From positions 83,700,416 through 83,764,415 of the forward strand of contig OX352774.1 of NCBI GenBank assembly GCA_947095535.1: 64,000 bases of DNA. The letters are read 5' to 3'. The DNA is from Poecilobothrus nobilitatus. Lineage: Eukaryota; Arthropoda; Insecta; Diptera; Dolichopodidae. This document shows positions 34,092-44,551 of this stretch, in pieces (within the stretch, counting starts at the first letter, position 1; every line of letters starts with the position of its first letter). The position numbers and the translations under genes were made by a program. The notes beneath the pieces are model-generated. The model was not told where the DNA came from. It ran no database searches and was given only the letters and a program-made list of their open reading frames with translations.

Positions 34092-34777
34092 GTAAGTTCG
34101 ATTATTTTTTTAATTTTTTCTCTCATTTGTTTTAAAACTTTAAAGAGAGGAGGGATAGTAATTAAAAAAGTAAAAATATGTTTTAAAGGGTTTGTACAAT
34201 GAAAATTGCTCTTCTTCTTCTATTGGTCCATTAATTGTAGAACTTGTATTCATAATTGTTCAGAATAAAATGCATATTATGCATCACCATAATGTATAAA
34301 ATATTTTAAACATCATTTGACCATAGATTATACATAATTGAGGAAAATATTATATGGATCATTCATTATAAATTAATGTAATTTCAGTTTTTTTTTTTAT
34401 GTAAAAGGAGCTATACATATATAAGAATTTAATATACATGAGAACGTAAATTATAGCATCACTGTATTTAATTTCATATATTCAATACATTAATATATAT
34501 ATATATATATACATATTTACGTTATATGAGTTACTGTGATAATCGTCCTGTTCGCATATCATATTATATATATATATATATGTACAAAATATATATGTAC
34601 ATTTAAATTATCTGTAATATTTGCTAAAAAAAATAAAAAATTGCTGCTGCTTATTGGTCTGCAATTTAAAACAAAAAAAAAACAAAAAAAGCTGGGAAAG
34701 AAAAATCTAAAATTTCAATGACAAATAAATCAAAACAAACATATACATATACATATAATAGAATTTTGATTTTTTAG
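34092..34777 (+). other. pip: Spacer A14-A15
   Basis: The first 550 bp copy spacer A13-A14; the last 140 bp before A15 are unique. Non-coding. Confidence 0.65.
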
Positions 34778-35331
34778 TTACATCTTATCAATACATGGAG
34801 TTTAAATAATACAATCATAGCTGATCGAAATTTAATATTTTATAATAGAGTACCAAAAACAGGCAGTGAAAATATGATATTATTATTAGAAAAATTAATG
34901 AAATTAAATCAATTTTATATGTTTCATTTGGATACACCAATGGTTAAATTTATGCCAATTGAAATTGAATATGAAACAACAAAACATATTACAAATTTTT
35001 ATGATAATACAATATTAACAAATCATATGAATTATTTAGATTTTCGAAAATATGGTTTTCCTAAACCAATTTATATAAATACAATACGACATCCAATTGA
35101 ACGTATTATTAGTTGGTATCATTTTTTAAGATCACCATGGTTATTTTTAAGAGAATTTAAATCAAGAAATATTACATTACCAACACGAACATTTGTTGAA
35201 AAAGATTTTTCTTATTGTGTTTTAAATGGAGATCCTGAATGTTCATTTATACAAAGTGAATTGGATTTAAATCGTAATGATCAAGCACGTCAAATTTTAT
35301 TTTTTTGTGGACAAAATCTTAAAGAATGTGT
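34778..35331 (+). CDS. pip: Exon A15
   Basis: 554 nt after GATTTTTTAG, donor GTAAGT. It reads LHLINTWSLNNT, loop YNRVPKTGSE, His motif TNHMNYLDF, 3' loop RHPIERIISW, acceptor segment YHFLRSPWLFL and end DQARQILFFCGQ. It is outside the A9-A14 subfamily, with a start like A6. Confidence 0.92.
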
Positions 35332-35734
35332 GTAAGTTTTGTTTTTGTTTATCTGTTAAAACTTTTGTCCCAAAAATGTTTGCTGGTCAGGAGATTGATC
35401 TGCTTTTAAAATTGTTTTACTATTGTTTTTTTTTTTTTTTTTTGACATCTTTTATTTTTAAAAAAAAAAAAAACTTTCGTCTTAATCTATCTAAAGATAT
35501 TTATTTGGTTACAAAGTGAAACTATTATATTTTTTTTTTTTTTCATTTATTTATTTATTTATTTAATGTTTCCAAAACAGTACCTATATATTATATACTA
35601 ACGTTCAACATAACAACGCAATTGTATTCCAAATTACGTTTTCAGGAAAATATCAAAAGAATCTTATCAAAAAAACAAAAAAAAAAAAAAAACAAAAATC
35701 AACTAAATAATAAATTTTTTTCAAAATTTTATAG
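35332..35734 (+). other. pip: Spacer A15-A16
   Basis: 403 bp with poly(T) runs and an (ATTT)n microsatellite near 35541-35565. Non-coding. Confidence 0.5.
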
Positions 35735-36285
35735 TTGAAATTTTTAAGTCCAGATGATGTTAATAATACAAAAATAGCTGAAGTGGATAAAGTATTTTTT
35801 AACCGGGTACCAAAAGTTGGTAGTGAACAATTACTTGAATTAATATTAATTTTATCAAAATTAAATGAATATAAATATAAAAATATTAATTCACCAATAT
35901 TTAAAACATTAACTGATACAAGACAAAAAATTTTTATGAATCGTATTAATAAAATAGAAAAACCATCTTTTGTTGTACAACATATTAATTATATGGATTT
36001 TAAAAAATTTCATTTTAAAAAACCAATCTATATAAATTTATTTAGACATCCGATTGATCGTATTATTAGTTGGTTTTATTTTTTACGATCACCATGGATA
36101 TTTTTAGTACAACGTAAAGCACGTCATTTACCATTACCATCAATAAAATTTGTTAAAAAAAATTTTGAAACATGTGTTTTAAGCGGAGATCCAGAATGTC
36201 AAATAATAACTGGTGATACAAGACAAGTTAATGATCAATATCGTCAAACATTATTTTATTGTGGTATGGATGCAAAAAATTGTAT
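35735..36285 (+). CDS. pip: Exon A16: last A exon of the long run
   Basis: 551 nt after TTTATAG, donor GTAAGT. It reads LKFLSPDDVNNT, then FNRVPKVGSE, returning to FNR. The His motif is VQHINYMDF, the 3' loop RHPIDRIISW and the acceptor segment YFLRSPWIFL. The end DQYRQTLFYCGM has FYC instead of FFC. It lies only 128 bp before B6. Confidence 0.92.
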
Positions 36286-36413
36286 GTAAGTTCCATACAT
36301 ATAATTATATCAATGAAATCAATTAAAAAATAATTTATACATACATATATAGAAAATTAAAATGATTTTTTTTTAATAAAAAAAAAAAAAAAAAAAAAAA
36401 AAACAATATCTAG

Positions 36414-36568
36414 GCCATTAAATGGACTTGAAGCTTTACAAATAGCTAAAAAACGTGTTGAAGAAGAATATGCAGTTGTTGGTACTTGGGAAGAAACAAA
36501 TATTACATTAACAGTATTTGAACATTATATACCAAGATATTTTAGAGGTGCTTTAAGAATATACAATA
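36414..36568 (+). CDS. pip: Exon B6: first shared tail for the A6-A16 run
   Basis: 155 nt after ATATCTAG, donor GTAAGT. It reads PLNGLEALQIAKKRVEEEY, AVVGTWEETNITLTVFEHYIPRYFRGA. By position it is the nearest B exon downstream of eleven A exons. It is near-identical to B7. Confidence 0.92.
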
Positions 36569-36695
36569 GTAAGTTTTATTTTATTGTTTTTGAATACAAA
36601 AAAAAAAAAAAAAAAAACAAGATACTAAATAATATGGAAGACTATAATTTAATTTAAAATATTTAATATATATACATATTAAAATTATTATATAG

Positions 36696-36892
36696 GTCGT
36701 TTAAAAGGAACAAACAGAAATCATAATCCATATAAACCAAAAATTAGTCAAAAAGTACGAGATATTATTGCAGCCAATCTAACAAGAGAAATTGAATTTT
36801 ATGAATTTTTAAAACAAAGATTATTTAAACAATATATTGCAATTAAAAAAGATGAAATTGCACAAGAATTTGACAATGAAGATATTTTATAA
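36696..36892 (+). CDS. pip: Exon C6: terminal exon
   Basis: The acceptor is TATATAG. It reads RLKGTNRNHNPYKPKISQKV, the sequon NLT, REIEFYEFLKQRLFKQYIAIKK, an acidic tail and TAA at 36890-36892. The Cys of EFCKQ is Leu here, alone among the ten C exons. It is closely related to C7. Confidence 0.9.
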
Positions 36893-37622
36893 AATCTCAT
36901 AGTTTGAGAAAAAAATAAAAACAACAAGTGATAATATATACAAATTATGCGTAAAAAAAAAAAAATAATACAGTTTAAATAAATATTTAAAGGATTAATA
37001 AAGGATATCATTAAATTATGGAATTTTATTTAAAATGAAAATTATTTTCAATGTTAAACACTCTTTGCACAATCTATTAAAATACAAGCTGTAGACATCA
37101 ATAAAATTTTCCGCCAAAACATATTTTACTATTTGTTATACACACACAACGATTAATATATTGTACTCCATCAATATATACTCAATGACAGATTTTTTTT
37201 GTTTTTTTTTGCTATCAAAAAACGTTAAGTGAAAATTCTTTAAATATTTTAAGTTTAATTAAATTTAAAGAAAACATTTTTAAAATTAGACTTATTATAT
37301 AATAAATAAATTTGGTAAAATTTAGATTTAAGTATTTAAAATAAATTTTATGTCTCTTATTTAAATCCCATTTAAACTAAAATAATTACTTTCCCCAATT
37401 ACCGCACATTTTTTTATTATAGGTATATTATATAGAATTTTCTTAATTTTTAAGAGAGAATAAATTTATAACAAGAAAAAACTAAAAAAAAAAAAAAAAA
37501 AAAAAACATTCATCTCCTGAATTTAAAATTTTTAATATATAATTAAAATAATATTTAATAAAAAAAAAATCACAATTAATTAAAATAAAAAAAAAAAACT
37601 TTTAATCTAAAATAAATATTAG
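36893..37622. other. Gap C6-B7 without an A exon
   Basis: 730 bp. I looked for remains of an A exon (NR.PK.GS, HINYLDF, ISW, FFCG text) and saw none in this gap, so B7-C7 has no private A exon. Confidence 0.6.
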
Positions 37623-37777
37623 GCCATTAAATGAAGTAGGTCCAATGCAAATAGCTAAAAGACGTGTTGAAGAAGAATATGCTGTTGTTGGAACATGGGA
37701 AGAAACAAATATTACTTTAACTGTATTAGAACATTATATACCAAGATATTTCAGAGGAGCATTAGATTTATATAACA
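37623..37777 (+). CDS. pip: Exon B7: second tail, no A exon of its own
   Basis: 155 nt after AAATATTAG, donor GTAAGT. It reads PLNEVGPMQIAKRRVEEEY, AVVGTWEETNITLTVLEHYIPRYFRGA. Its residues are very close to B6, so B6-C6 and B7-C7 look like a duplicated tail module. Any of A6-A16 could splice to it in frame. Confidence 0.92.
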
Positions 37778-38354
37778 GTAAGTGAAAAAAAAATATATAC
37801 AAATACATAATACATATACATATATATTATTCAAAATCTTGATTTATGTCAAAGTATCTAACGTCGAAGAAAAAATTAAAATATTAAAAAAAAAATTTTT
37901 TTTTTTTATTTTTATGCTTATTTGATAAAAAAAAAACTTACATGCGTTTAATTACATGCGACTAATGTACTTTAAATTTTTTAAAATCACTTTAAACAAT
38001 TTTTTACTGAACGGTTTTATTTTAAGGGTTTAAATTAATTGCTTTAGCAATTTTTATGCAAAACAAAAAAAAAACCTACACTTAATCGATCAGCGATAAT
38101 TTATTATATATTAATTATTAATTATTAAAGTATTAAAATTTAAAATAATTAAACAAATATTTAAATTTTACTACAAAATGCGTTCAGTAAAATTTTTACA
38201 ACGGCAATTATTTAAGCGATGCAAATTTATCATCGTTTCATTTTTTCACTGAATGTAACCAATAAAAATTAAGATATGGATGTATATGTATGTATATAAT
38301 GTATATATATGTATATTAATATATATATTATGTATATTATTTATAAATATATAG
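37778..38354 (+). other. pip: Intron B7-C7
   Basis: 577 bp, AT-rich, with TA-rich repeats close to the acceptor. Nothing else seen. Confidence 0.5.
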
Positions 38355-38560
38355 GTGAATTAAAGGATGTCAATAAAAATAGTAATCCATATAAACCAAC
38401 AATAAGTCAAGAAGTTCGTGATCTTATTGCGGCAAATTTAACAAGAGAAATTGAATTTTATGAATTTTGTAAACAAAGATTATACAAACAGTATATAGCA
38501 ATTAAAAAAGATGAACTTGCATTATTGTTTGATGATGATGATTATTATTATAATAATTAA
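38355..38560 (+). CDS. pip: Exon C7: terminal exon
   Basis: The acceptor is ATATATAG. It reads ELKDVNKNSNPYKPTISQEV, the sequon NLT, REIEFYEFCKQRLYKQYIAIKK, a tail of Asp and Tyr runs and TAA. An upstream ATG in the same frame lies in the intron and is not a start. Confidence 0.9.
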
Positions 38561-40844
38561 GAATTCAAATTAATTTTGTATTCTTTTATTATTCTTTTTT
38601 TTTTTGTTTTTCAATATTATAATTTGTATATTCTGAATAAAAATTAAATTAAATTAAAATAAAATTCATAATAATTTAAGAGAAAATAACAAAAATTTAT
38701 TATTTATTTCTTTTCGTTTTTGTTTATTTCTTTTTTTCTTTATTTTAAGTGATTTTTGTTTTTTTTTTCTTGTACTTTTTAAAGTAAAAAAATATTTTCG
38801 CCTTAAAAAAAAAGTCTAAAAGAAATTTTGTTTTTTCTTTGGCTTCAGTATTTTATAAAATTTTCGCCCTGTTCAATATTTCGTCCTATTATAGTTCAGT
38901 TTATTGGACTTCTCAGTAAGCAAAAAACTGAACTTTATCTTATCTATAGATAAGTTTTTTTAAATAATTTCTCAAAACCTTCCAACCTTTATAATAAAAA
39001 TTAATAAAATGCTATTTTTTTAGAAAACTTTTCTTAATTATTCGCTTTATTTATTTTATTTTGGATCAAATAATTAAATAAAAAAAAAATATTTTTATAC
39101 TTAAATTTTTTTCTTTATTTTGTATATAAAACATTTTCGTCAAAAGTCAATTAATTCATTAACAAATCCATTAAATACCTTCAAAACAAGCTTAATCCTT
39201 TCCAATATTCTATTGCTCTATATCAAAATAAATCAAAATTTTCTGTAAGAAAATCCGGTCAATAGATGGGGTTAAGTGTACTCAAGTTTTTTTTAAAATG
39301 ATTTTACTTACGTCGTTTTCTTTTCTGAAAAAAAAGTTTGACCTGACAAAGTGCAAAACTGAAAAAAGTCAAACATATTTTTTTCTAGTTTTGCACTTTT
39401 TTTTCAGTTTTCACTTGACATTTTTTAGAATAGAACAGAAAAACGGCAACATTTTTTTCAGTTTGCTGCACTGATTTCTTTATTTACAAATTATATTTTA
39501 CTTATTTAAAAATTTTTAAACTTATGTTTCTAATCAAATATAATTTTTTTTTTTTTTGTTGTAAACTAAAATAAATGAAAATAATGTATTTTTATATTGT
39601 CATTAATTACTATTTACTATTTAACTGACAGTGATAATTATATACATATATTTTTTAATATTGTCATTCTGGAGAGTGCAAAACTCATTTTATTGCCCCG
39701 TCAATATTTTCAGGTCAAGGTCTTAAAAAAAATGTTGCTCTGTGCGAGTTTTGCCCTAAATTTTTTTCAGAAAAGAACACGAACATTTTTTTTCAGTTTT
39801 GCATTTTTTTCAGAAAAGAACGGAAAAAATGTGACTTGAAAAAAAAGTGCAACCGCAGGTCAAAACTTTTTTCAGAAAAGAAAATGACATTACTTATGGT
39901 ATTAGGCGGTGGCTATTGACGTCTAACAATTTTTATTCTTTTTTTTTAATCCCCTTTCTTTCCACTTTTTTAAAATGACAGAAATCTAATTTTTTCGGAT
40001 CGTTTAAGAAATAGAATGCAAAAATTAGAGAAATTTTCTTTTTTGATTTATATTTATTTGAAAATTTTTTTTTATTTTTTAAAATTTTAACATTCTGATT
40101 CTTGACCATAAATAAAACAATTTTACTTTTAAAACGAATAGTTTAAAACTTCAGAAAAGTTTCCAACTTTCACCGTATTTAATAACAGTTAAAAATGTCA
40201 AAAACACTGGAACAAAAATTGAGGGACAATAGAAAAATTATTATTTTTCAGTTTCAAAAAAAATGAACAAACAGGAATGAAAAGGTGACGCTTTAAATAT
40301 AAAAAAAGAAATAAAAATACGACGTCTAACCACTAAGTAAAGCTAACCTTATGAACTGTAAAATAAGAACATTCCATCTTTTTTCCTAAATATGGGAGGA
40401 AAAATTTTCAAACATTTTAATTAAATATAAAGGTCATATATTTTTATTATTTGTATGACTAACGCCATCTCTTGAAAACGATGGTTACTTATTAGTGTAA
40501 CATAATTTTATACAATCTTTTACAATCTTTTACAATCTTTTTTAACAAAATTATTTCAAAATTTTTAATTTTAAATATTTATAAATATAGTATGGCTTTG
40601 GATTTAATTTCTCTAAAATTTTACATTGCTACTTGTGCAAAATTTTTTCCAAATATTGAACCATATATTTTTGTTTTTAATGGTCAATTAAAATTTTGAT
40701 CACATTTTAAAAATAAAAAAAAATAAAAAAAAAAAAAACATTACTAATTATTGATATTTAAAATAAAATATCTAAATTTTATGGTTACTTCCAAAAACAT
40801 CAAAACAACAAAAAAAAAAAAATACCTACTTCATTTTTTTTTAG
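38561..40844. other. Gap between C7 and A17
   Basis: 2.3 kb non-coding with a 590-bp fold-back element and, at 40507-40540, three copies of the 11-mer 'ttacaatcttt'. Confidence 0.5.
39304..39896. mobile_element. Fold-back element (about 590 bp)
   Basis: The left end 'acttacgtcgttttcttttc' continues 'tgaaaaaaaagtttgacctg'. The right end is its inverse, 'caggtcaaaacttttttcag' then 'aaaagaaaatgacattactt'. Further inside, 'agtgcaaaactgaaaaa' and 'ttttcagttttgca' also face each other. No coding capacity. Confidence 0.65.
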
Positions 40845-41398
40845 CTTCATCTTCTTAATAAAAAACATTTAAATAATACTCGAATAGCTACAATGAATAA
40901 ACTTTTTTTTAATCGGGTACCAAAAGCTGGAAGTTTACAATTAATAAATTTAATAAAAGATTTAAAACAATTATATAATTTTGAACAAATAAATCCACAT
41001 GGTAGGGTAACAGTTAAATTAAATGAAGAAGCAGAAAAAAAATTAGCTAAAAATATTGCTAATAGACCAGAACCAGCTATATATATTGAACATGTTTCAT
41101 ATATAAATTTTGCAAAATATGATTTAGAACGACCAATTTATATAAATATTGTTAGAGATCCAATTGAAAGAATAATCAGTTGGTTTTATTATAGAAGATC
41201 ACCATGGATATTTTTAAATGAAAATAGAAAACATGGTCGTCCAATACCAAATCCAAAATTTATTAAAAAAGAATTTGAAGATTGTATCAGGAGTGGTGAT
41301 TGGGAATGTCAATATATAGAAAATTCAGCTGTTAATAGTAACAGAAATCAAATAAGTCAAACTGTATTCTTTTGTGGACATAATGAAAATGATTGCAT
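40845..41398 (+). CDS. pip: Exon A17
   Basis: 554 nt after TTTTTTTTAG. The donor is GTGGGT, weaker than the GTAAGT of most A exons, and the reading frame runs on for 19 codons past it. It has the sequon NNT, loop FNRVPKAGSL, His motif IEHVSYINF, 3' loop RDPIERIISW and acceptor segment YYRRSPWIFL. The end is NQISQTVFFCGH; the Arg of (R/F)RQ is lost. It feeds B8-C8. Confidence 0.9.
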
Positions 41399-41802
41399 GT
41401 GGGTTTATTTTATATTTTTTTTTTTAATATTTTTTTATTCTAATTTTGGTGTATGATAAAGTTTTGGAAAATTTAAAGCTAAAAAGATGATTCAGGAAAA
41501 ACTGATTTAATAAAATGCGTCAAACAAAATTAAATTGTTGTTCTTCAGTATAGGTAATAAAATCATATTTATATTTAATTTTAGTTTGATCAAGGATCAA
41601 TTAGTTTGTGTAAATTAATTATGGAAATTTTATATTATGAATGTCCCGTCGTATAAACGAATTCAAAACAATCCAGAAAATTTATGTGATTATGTCGAAT
41701 GCATAAAACAGAGCTTTAACTCAAATCTCACTTTTTCAAAAAAAAAAAAAATAGAATAAAACCAGTTCAAGCGTAATTTTTCGGACATTGAGCCGAATGT
41801 GT

Positions 41803-41971
41803 GACAATGGGTCGAATGCATAAAACTGAACTAGAACTCAAATCTCACTTTTTTAAAGAAAAGTTCGTTTTGGCTTGCAATTTCCCTTGCAAAATTTAAG
41901 CAAAAATGAGTTTTTCTTTAAAAAAGTAAGATTTGAGTTCAAGCTGACTTTTATGCATTCAACCCAATGTC
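41803..41971. mobile_element. Palindromic MITE (169 bp)
   Basis: The left arm is GACAATGGGTCGAATGCATA and on through 'gaactcaaatctcactttttt'. The right arm is the inverse, ending 'tatgcattcaacccaatgtc'. The arms are about 60 bp. A partial copy of the arm precedes it at about 41.69-41.74 kb. Confidence 0.7.
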
Positions 41972-42445
41972 TATTTTTTATCTGCTTTTAAAGTTATTAG
42001 ACTAAAATTTTTTTGAATACAATTGGAATGATATTTCTTTTTTATGAACCTTTTCGAATGTTTCAGCATCTCCTACAGTTTAATATTAAACCTAGTCTCT
42101 GTTGTAGCAGAATATATTATATTGTAGCAAAGTTTGTATATATTTATATAATTTGCGAGTCATAATATTATCATAGATTCTATAATTGAAATGGCTATAA
42201 TTTCTCATTGTAAATTTTTATAATATTAGATTAAATGATTTATTAGGAAAAGTTAAAACAACTAAAGGTTATAAAATATACAACCGTGTTCTTTGTTTTG
42301 GGTTAAGGTTAGGATTTAATCAATATAATTTAAAATATGGCCTGCATAAAATTCTTAAGGTGGAAAAATTTTTTAATTACCTAAAGTGTAAACATTGAAA
42401 TTAATAATTTGAAAATAAACATAAATTATTTCAAACAATCCATAA

Positions 42446-42556
42446 AACGGACCTTAAACTCAAAGCTCATTTTTTCAAACAAAACTACACTTTAAATTGT
42501 CAGTTGTCAGACATAAGTTCTAGTTCAGTTTTATGCATTCGATCCTATGTCTGTAT
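42446..42556. mobile_element. Partial copy of the palindromic MITE
   Basis: It contains 'cataaaacggaccttaaact' and, inverted, 'ttctagttcagttttatgca' ending 'ttcgatcctatgtc', matching the arms of the element at 41.80 kb. Confidence 0.55.
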
Positions 42557-42955
42557 GCTCTGACAATGCTTGGAACGTATGATACGATTTGTTTTATGAA
42601 AATATCCATATAAAATTAAAATATATAAAAGTAAAAGCTATGAAACTAAAAATAAAAAAAAACTATGTAAGCGCCACTCTTAACAAATATCATTACTAAA
42701 TATTTGAAATATTTGAATATTATATAAAAAAAACGTATTAAATATCTGGGTTTTAGATTTATCCATTTAACTCTATCTTTTTATTTAACCCACTAACCTA
42801 GGCCTTGTACAGGATTAAAATAATATAATTATTATTATATTGCTTTAAATTATGGTTTTAAATTTTCCAAAACATTATTCAATCAATTTAAAATTACATC
42901 TGTAATTATATACACATATGTAAATCCTAAATATAAAAACAATATTATTTGATAG

Positions 42956-43110
42956 GAAATTCAATTCTATGAGACAATTACAAGTAGCTAAAAGACGTGT
43001 TGAACAAGAATTTGCCGTTGTAGGCACATGGGAAGAAACAAATATAACTTTAAAAGTTTTAGAAGCATACATACCACAATATTTTACTGGAGCTACAGAA
43101 ATATATTATT
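42956..43110 (+). CDS. pip: Exon B8
   Basis: 155 nt after TTTGATAG, donor GTAAGA. The usual Pro at the first full codon is Lys (KFNSMRQLQVAKRRVEQEF). AVVGTWEETNITLKVLEAYIPQYFTGA follows normally. Confidence 0.9.
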
Positions 43111-44354
43111 GTAAGATATAAAAGAAGTGTTCAAACCGTAGTTAAATTAGATTGAGCTAAATGATTTGACATTTGAAATTATAGTGTAAAGAAAGACTGT
43201 AGCAAGTCAAAAATTTAACTCATTACTTATTCTACCTAAATTAGCTAATGGTATTTATAAAAGTTAAATTTAAATTGATTTATGTAGCACCGATATAAAC
43301 AGCAAGTATTGTCACAAATGTCACAATTATTGCTACAAGTGTTGTCAATAACGTCATAAACATTAGTGTTGGGTAATACCTCATTTTTGAATGAGTTTGT
43401 ATGAGGCACTCATTTTGCAAAATGAGGTGGTACAATGTAGTACTTCAAATGAGGTACGCACCTCAAGATTCCACAAACTTTCGTTCTACTATTTTTTCTT
43501 GCTACTACAAACCTCTTTTTTACATCTACAGTATATACAACACAAACTGTCGTCTACTCATTCTACTATTTTGTATTATTGTAATTGTACTACTCATTTT
43601 GTACTACAAATTCTTTTTTTGAAGTACATTGTAATTTGTAGTACTTCACTCATTTTCGAAAAATGTCACAATACCTCAAAAAAATAATTTGTACCACCTC
43701 ATATCACAATACCTCAAAAAATTATTTGTACCAAAATGAGTTATGAGTAGAAAATGTCACAATACCTCAAAAAATTATTTGCACCAAAATGAGTTATGAA
43801 TAGAAAATTTTGTAACAGTACAAAAAATATAATTTTATTTTTCTATTCATAACTCATTTTGGTACAAATAACTTTTTGAAGTATTGAGAAATGAGGTGGT
43901 ACAATTTATTTTTTTGAGGTATTGTGACATTTTTCGAAAATGAGTGGGATATTTGAGGTACCTCATGAGTGAGTAACACAACACTAATAAACATATACAA
44001 ATATTTATTCAAATTAAGAGAGTGAAAGGAATTTTTAAAATAAAAAAAAAAAACAGAAAATATGTTTATACTTTTTAACAAGATTTTTGCTGAATTAATT
44101 TCATTTAATTTCAAAAAAAAGTTAAAAATTTTATTTGTATTTAGCTGTTTTGACTTATGTAATCAATGTGTACGGTAGAAATATGTATAGCAAGCAATTA
44201 ACTATGTGCGGTCAAAGTATATTTGACAACAGTAAATTTTAGCTAATTTAACTTCGGTTTGAACGTACATTAGTACAAAATTTACTTTTGTTTTTTTTTT
44301 TAATAAACTTATTTTTTTTATTTTTTTTTTTATTTGTTAATAAAAATACAACAG
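43111..44354 (+). other. pip: Intron B8-C8 carrying a hAT-type MITE
   Basis: 1.24 kb, half of it a recent 623-bp transposon insertion (43364-43986). The rest is ordinary AT-rich intron. Confidence 0.65.
43364..43986. mobile_element. hAT-type MITE with perfect 8-bp target duplication
   Basis: The left end TAGTGTTGGGTAATACC is mirrored by the right end (inverted: TAGTGTTGTGTTACTC). The identical 8-mer ATAAACAT flanks both sides (43356-43363 and 43987-43994). Eight-bp duplications and TAGTGTTG-type ends are typical of hAT elements. Inside, a unit of about 55 bp ('tcacaatacctcaaaaaatt'...'aaaatgagttatga') is repeated in tandem and then inverted. No transposase frame. Confidence 0.85.
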
Positions 44355-44551
44355 TACAAAATCTTCAAACAGAACATAAAAATTACAATCCTTTTAAACC
44401 AAAAATAAGTGCTGAAATCAAAGAAATTATTAGAAGGAATATGACAAGAGAAGTTGAATTTTATGAATTTTGTAAACAAAGATTATATAAACAATATTTA
44501 GCTCTTTTCCCGGACATGTTCGGTAAAAATGTATTTGATTATGATTATTAA
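44355..44551 (+). CDS. pip: Exon C8: terminal exon
   Basis: After AAATACAACAG, 2 nt complete a Leu codon, then QNLQTEHKNYNPFKPKISAE, the sequon NMT, REVEFYEFCKQRLYKQYLAL and a short tail ending DYDY before TAA. The open frame upstream of 44355 is Phe/Leu-rich intron read-through. Confidence 0.88.

Larger units (their letters stand above)
41399..42955 (+). other. pip: Intron A17-B8
   Basis: 1.56 kb containing one complete and two partial copies of a palindromic MITE (41.68-41.97 and 42.44-42.56 kb). No other exon seen. Confidence 0.55.

Noticed and set aside
20251..36285. Tandem independent sulfotransferase genes instead of alternative exons
   Set aside because: Units lack start codons, membrane anchors and, for A6-A15, adjacent C-terminal exons. 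Each ends at a GT donor with the same split codon.
43391..43687. Plus-strand ORFs of 98 and 73 codons
   Set aside because: Both lie wholly inside the hAT-type MITE and read its repetitive interior.
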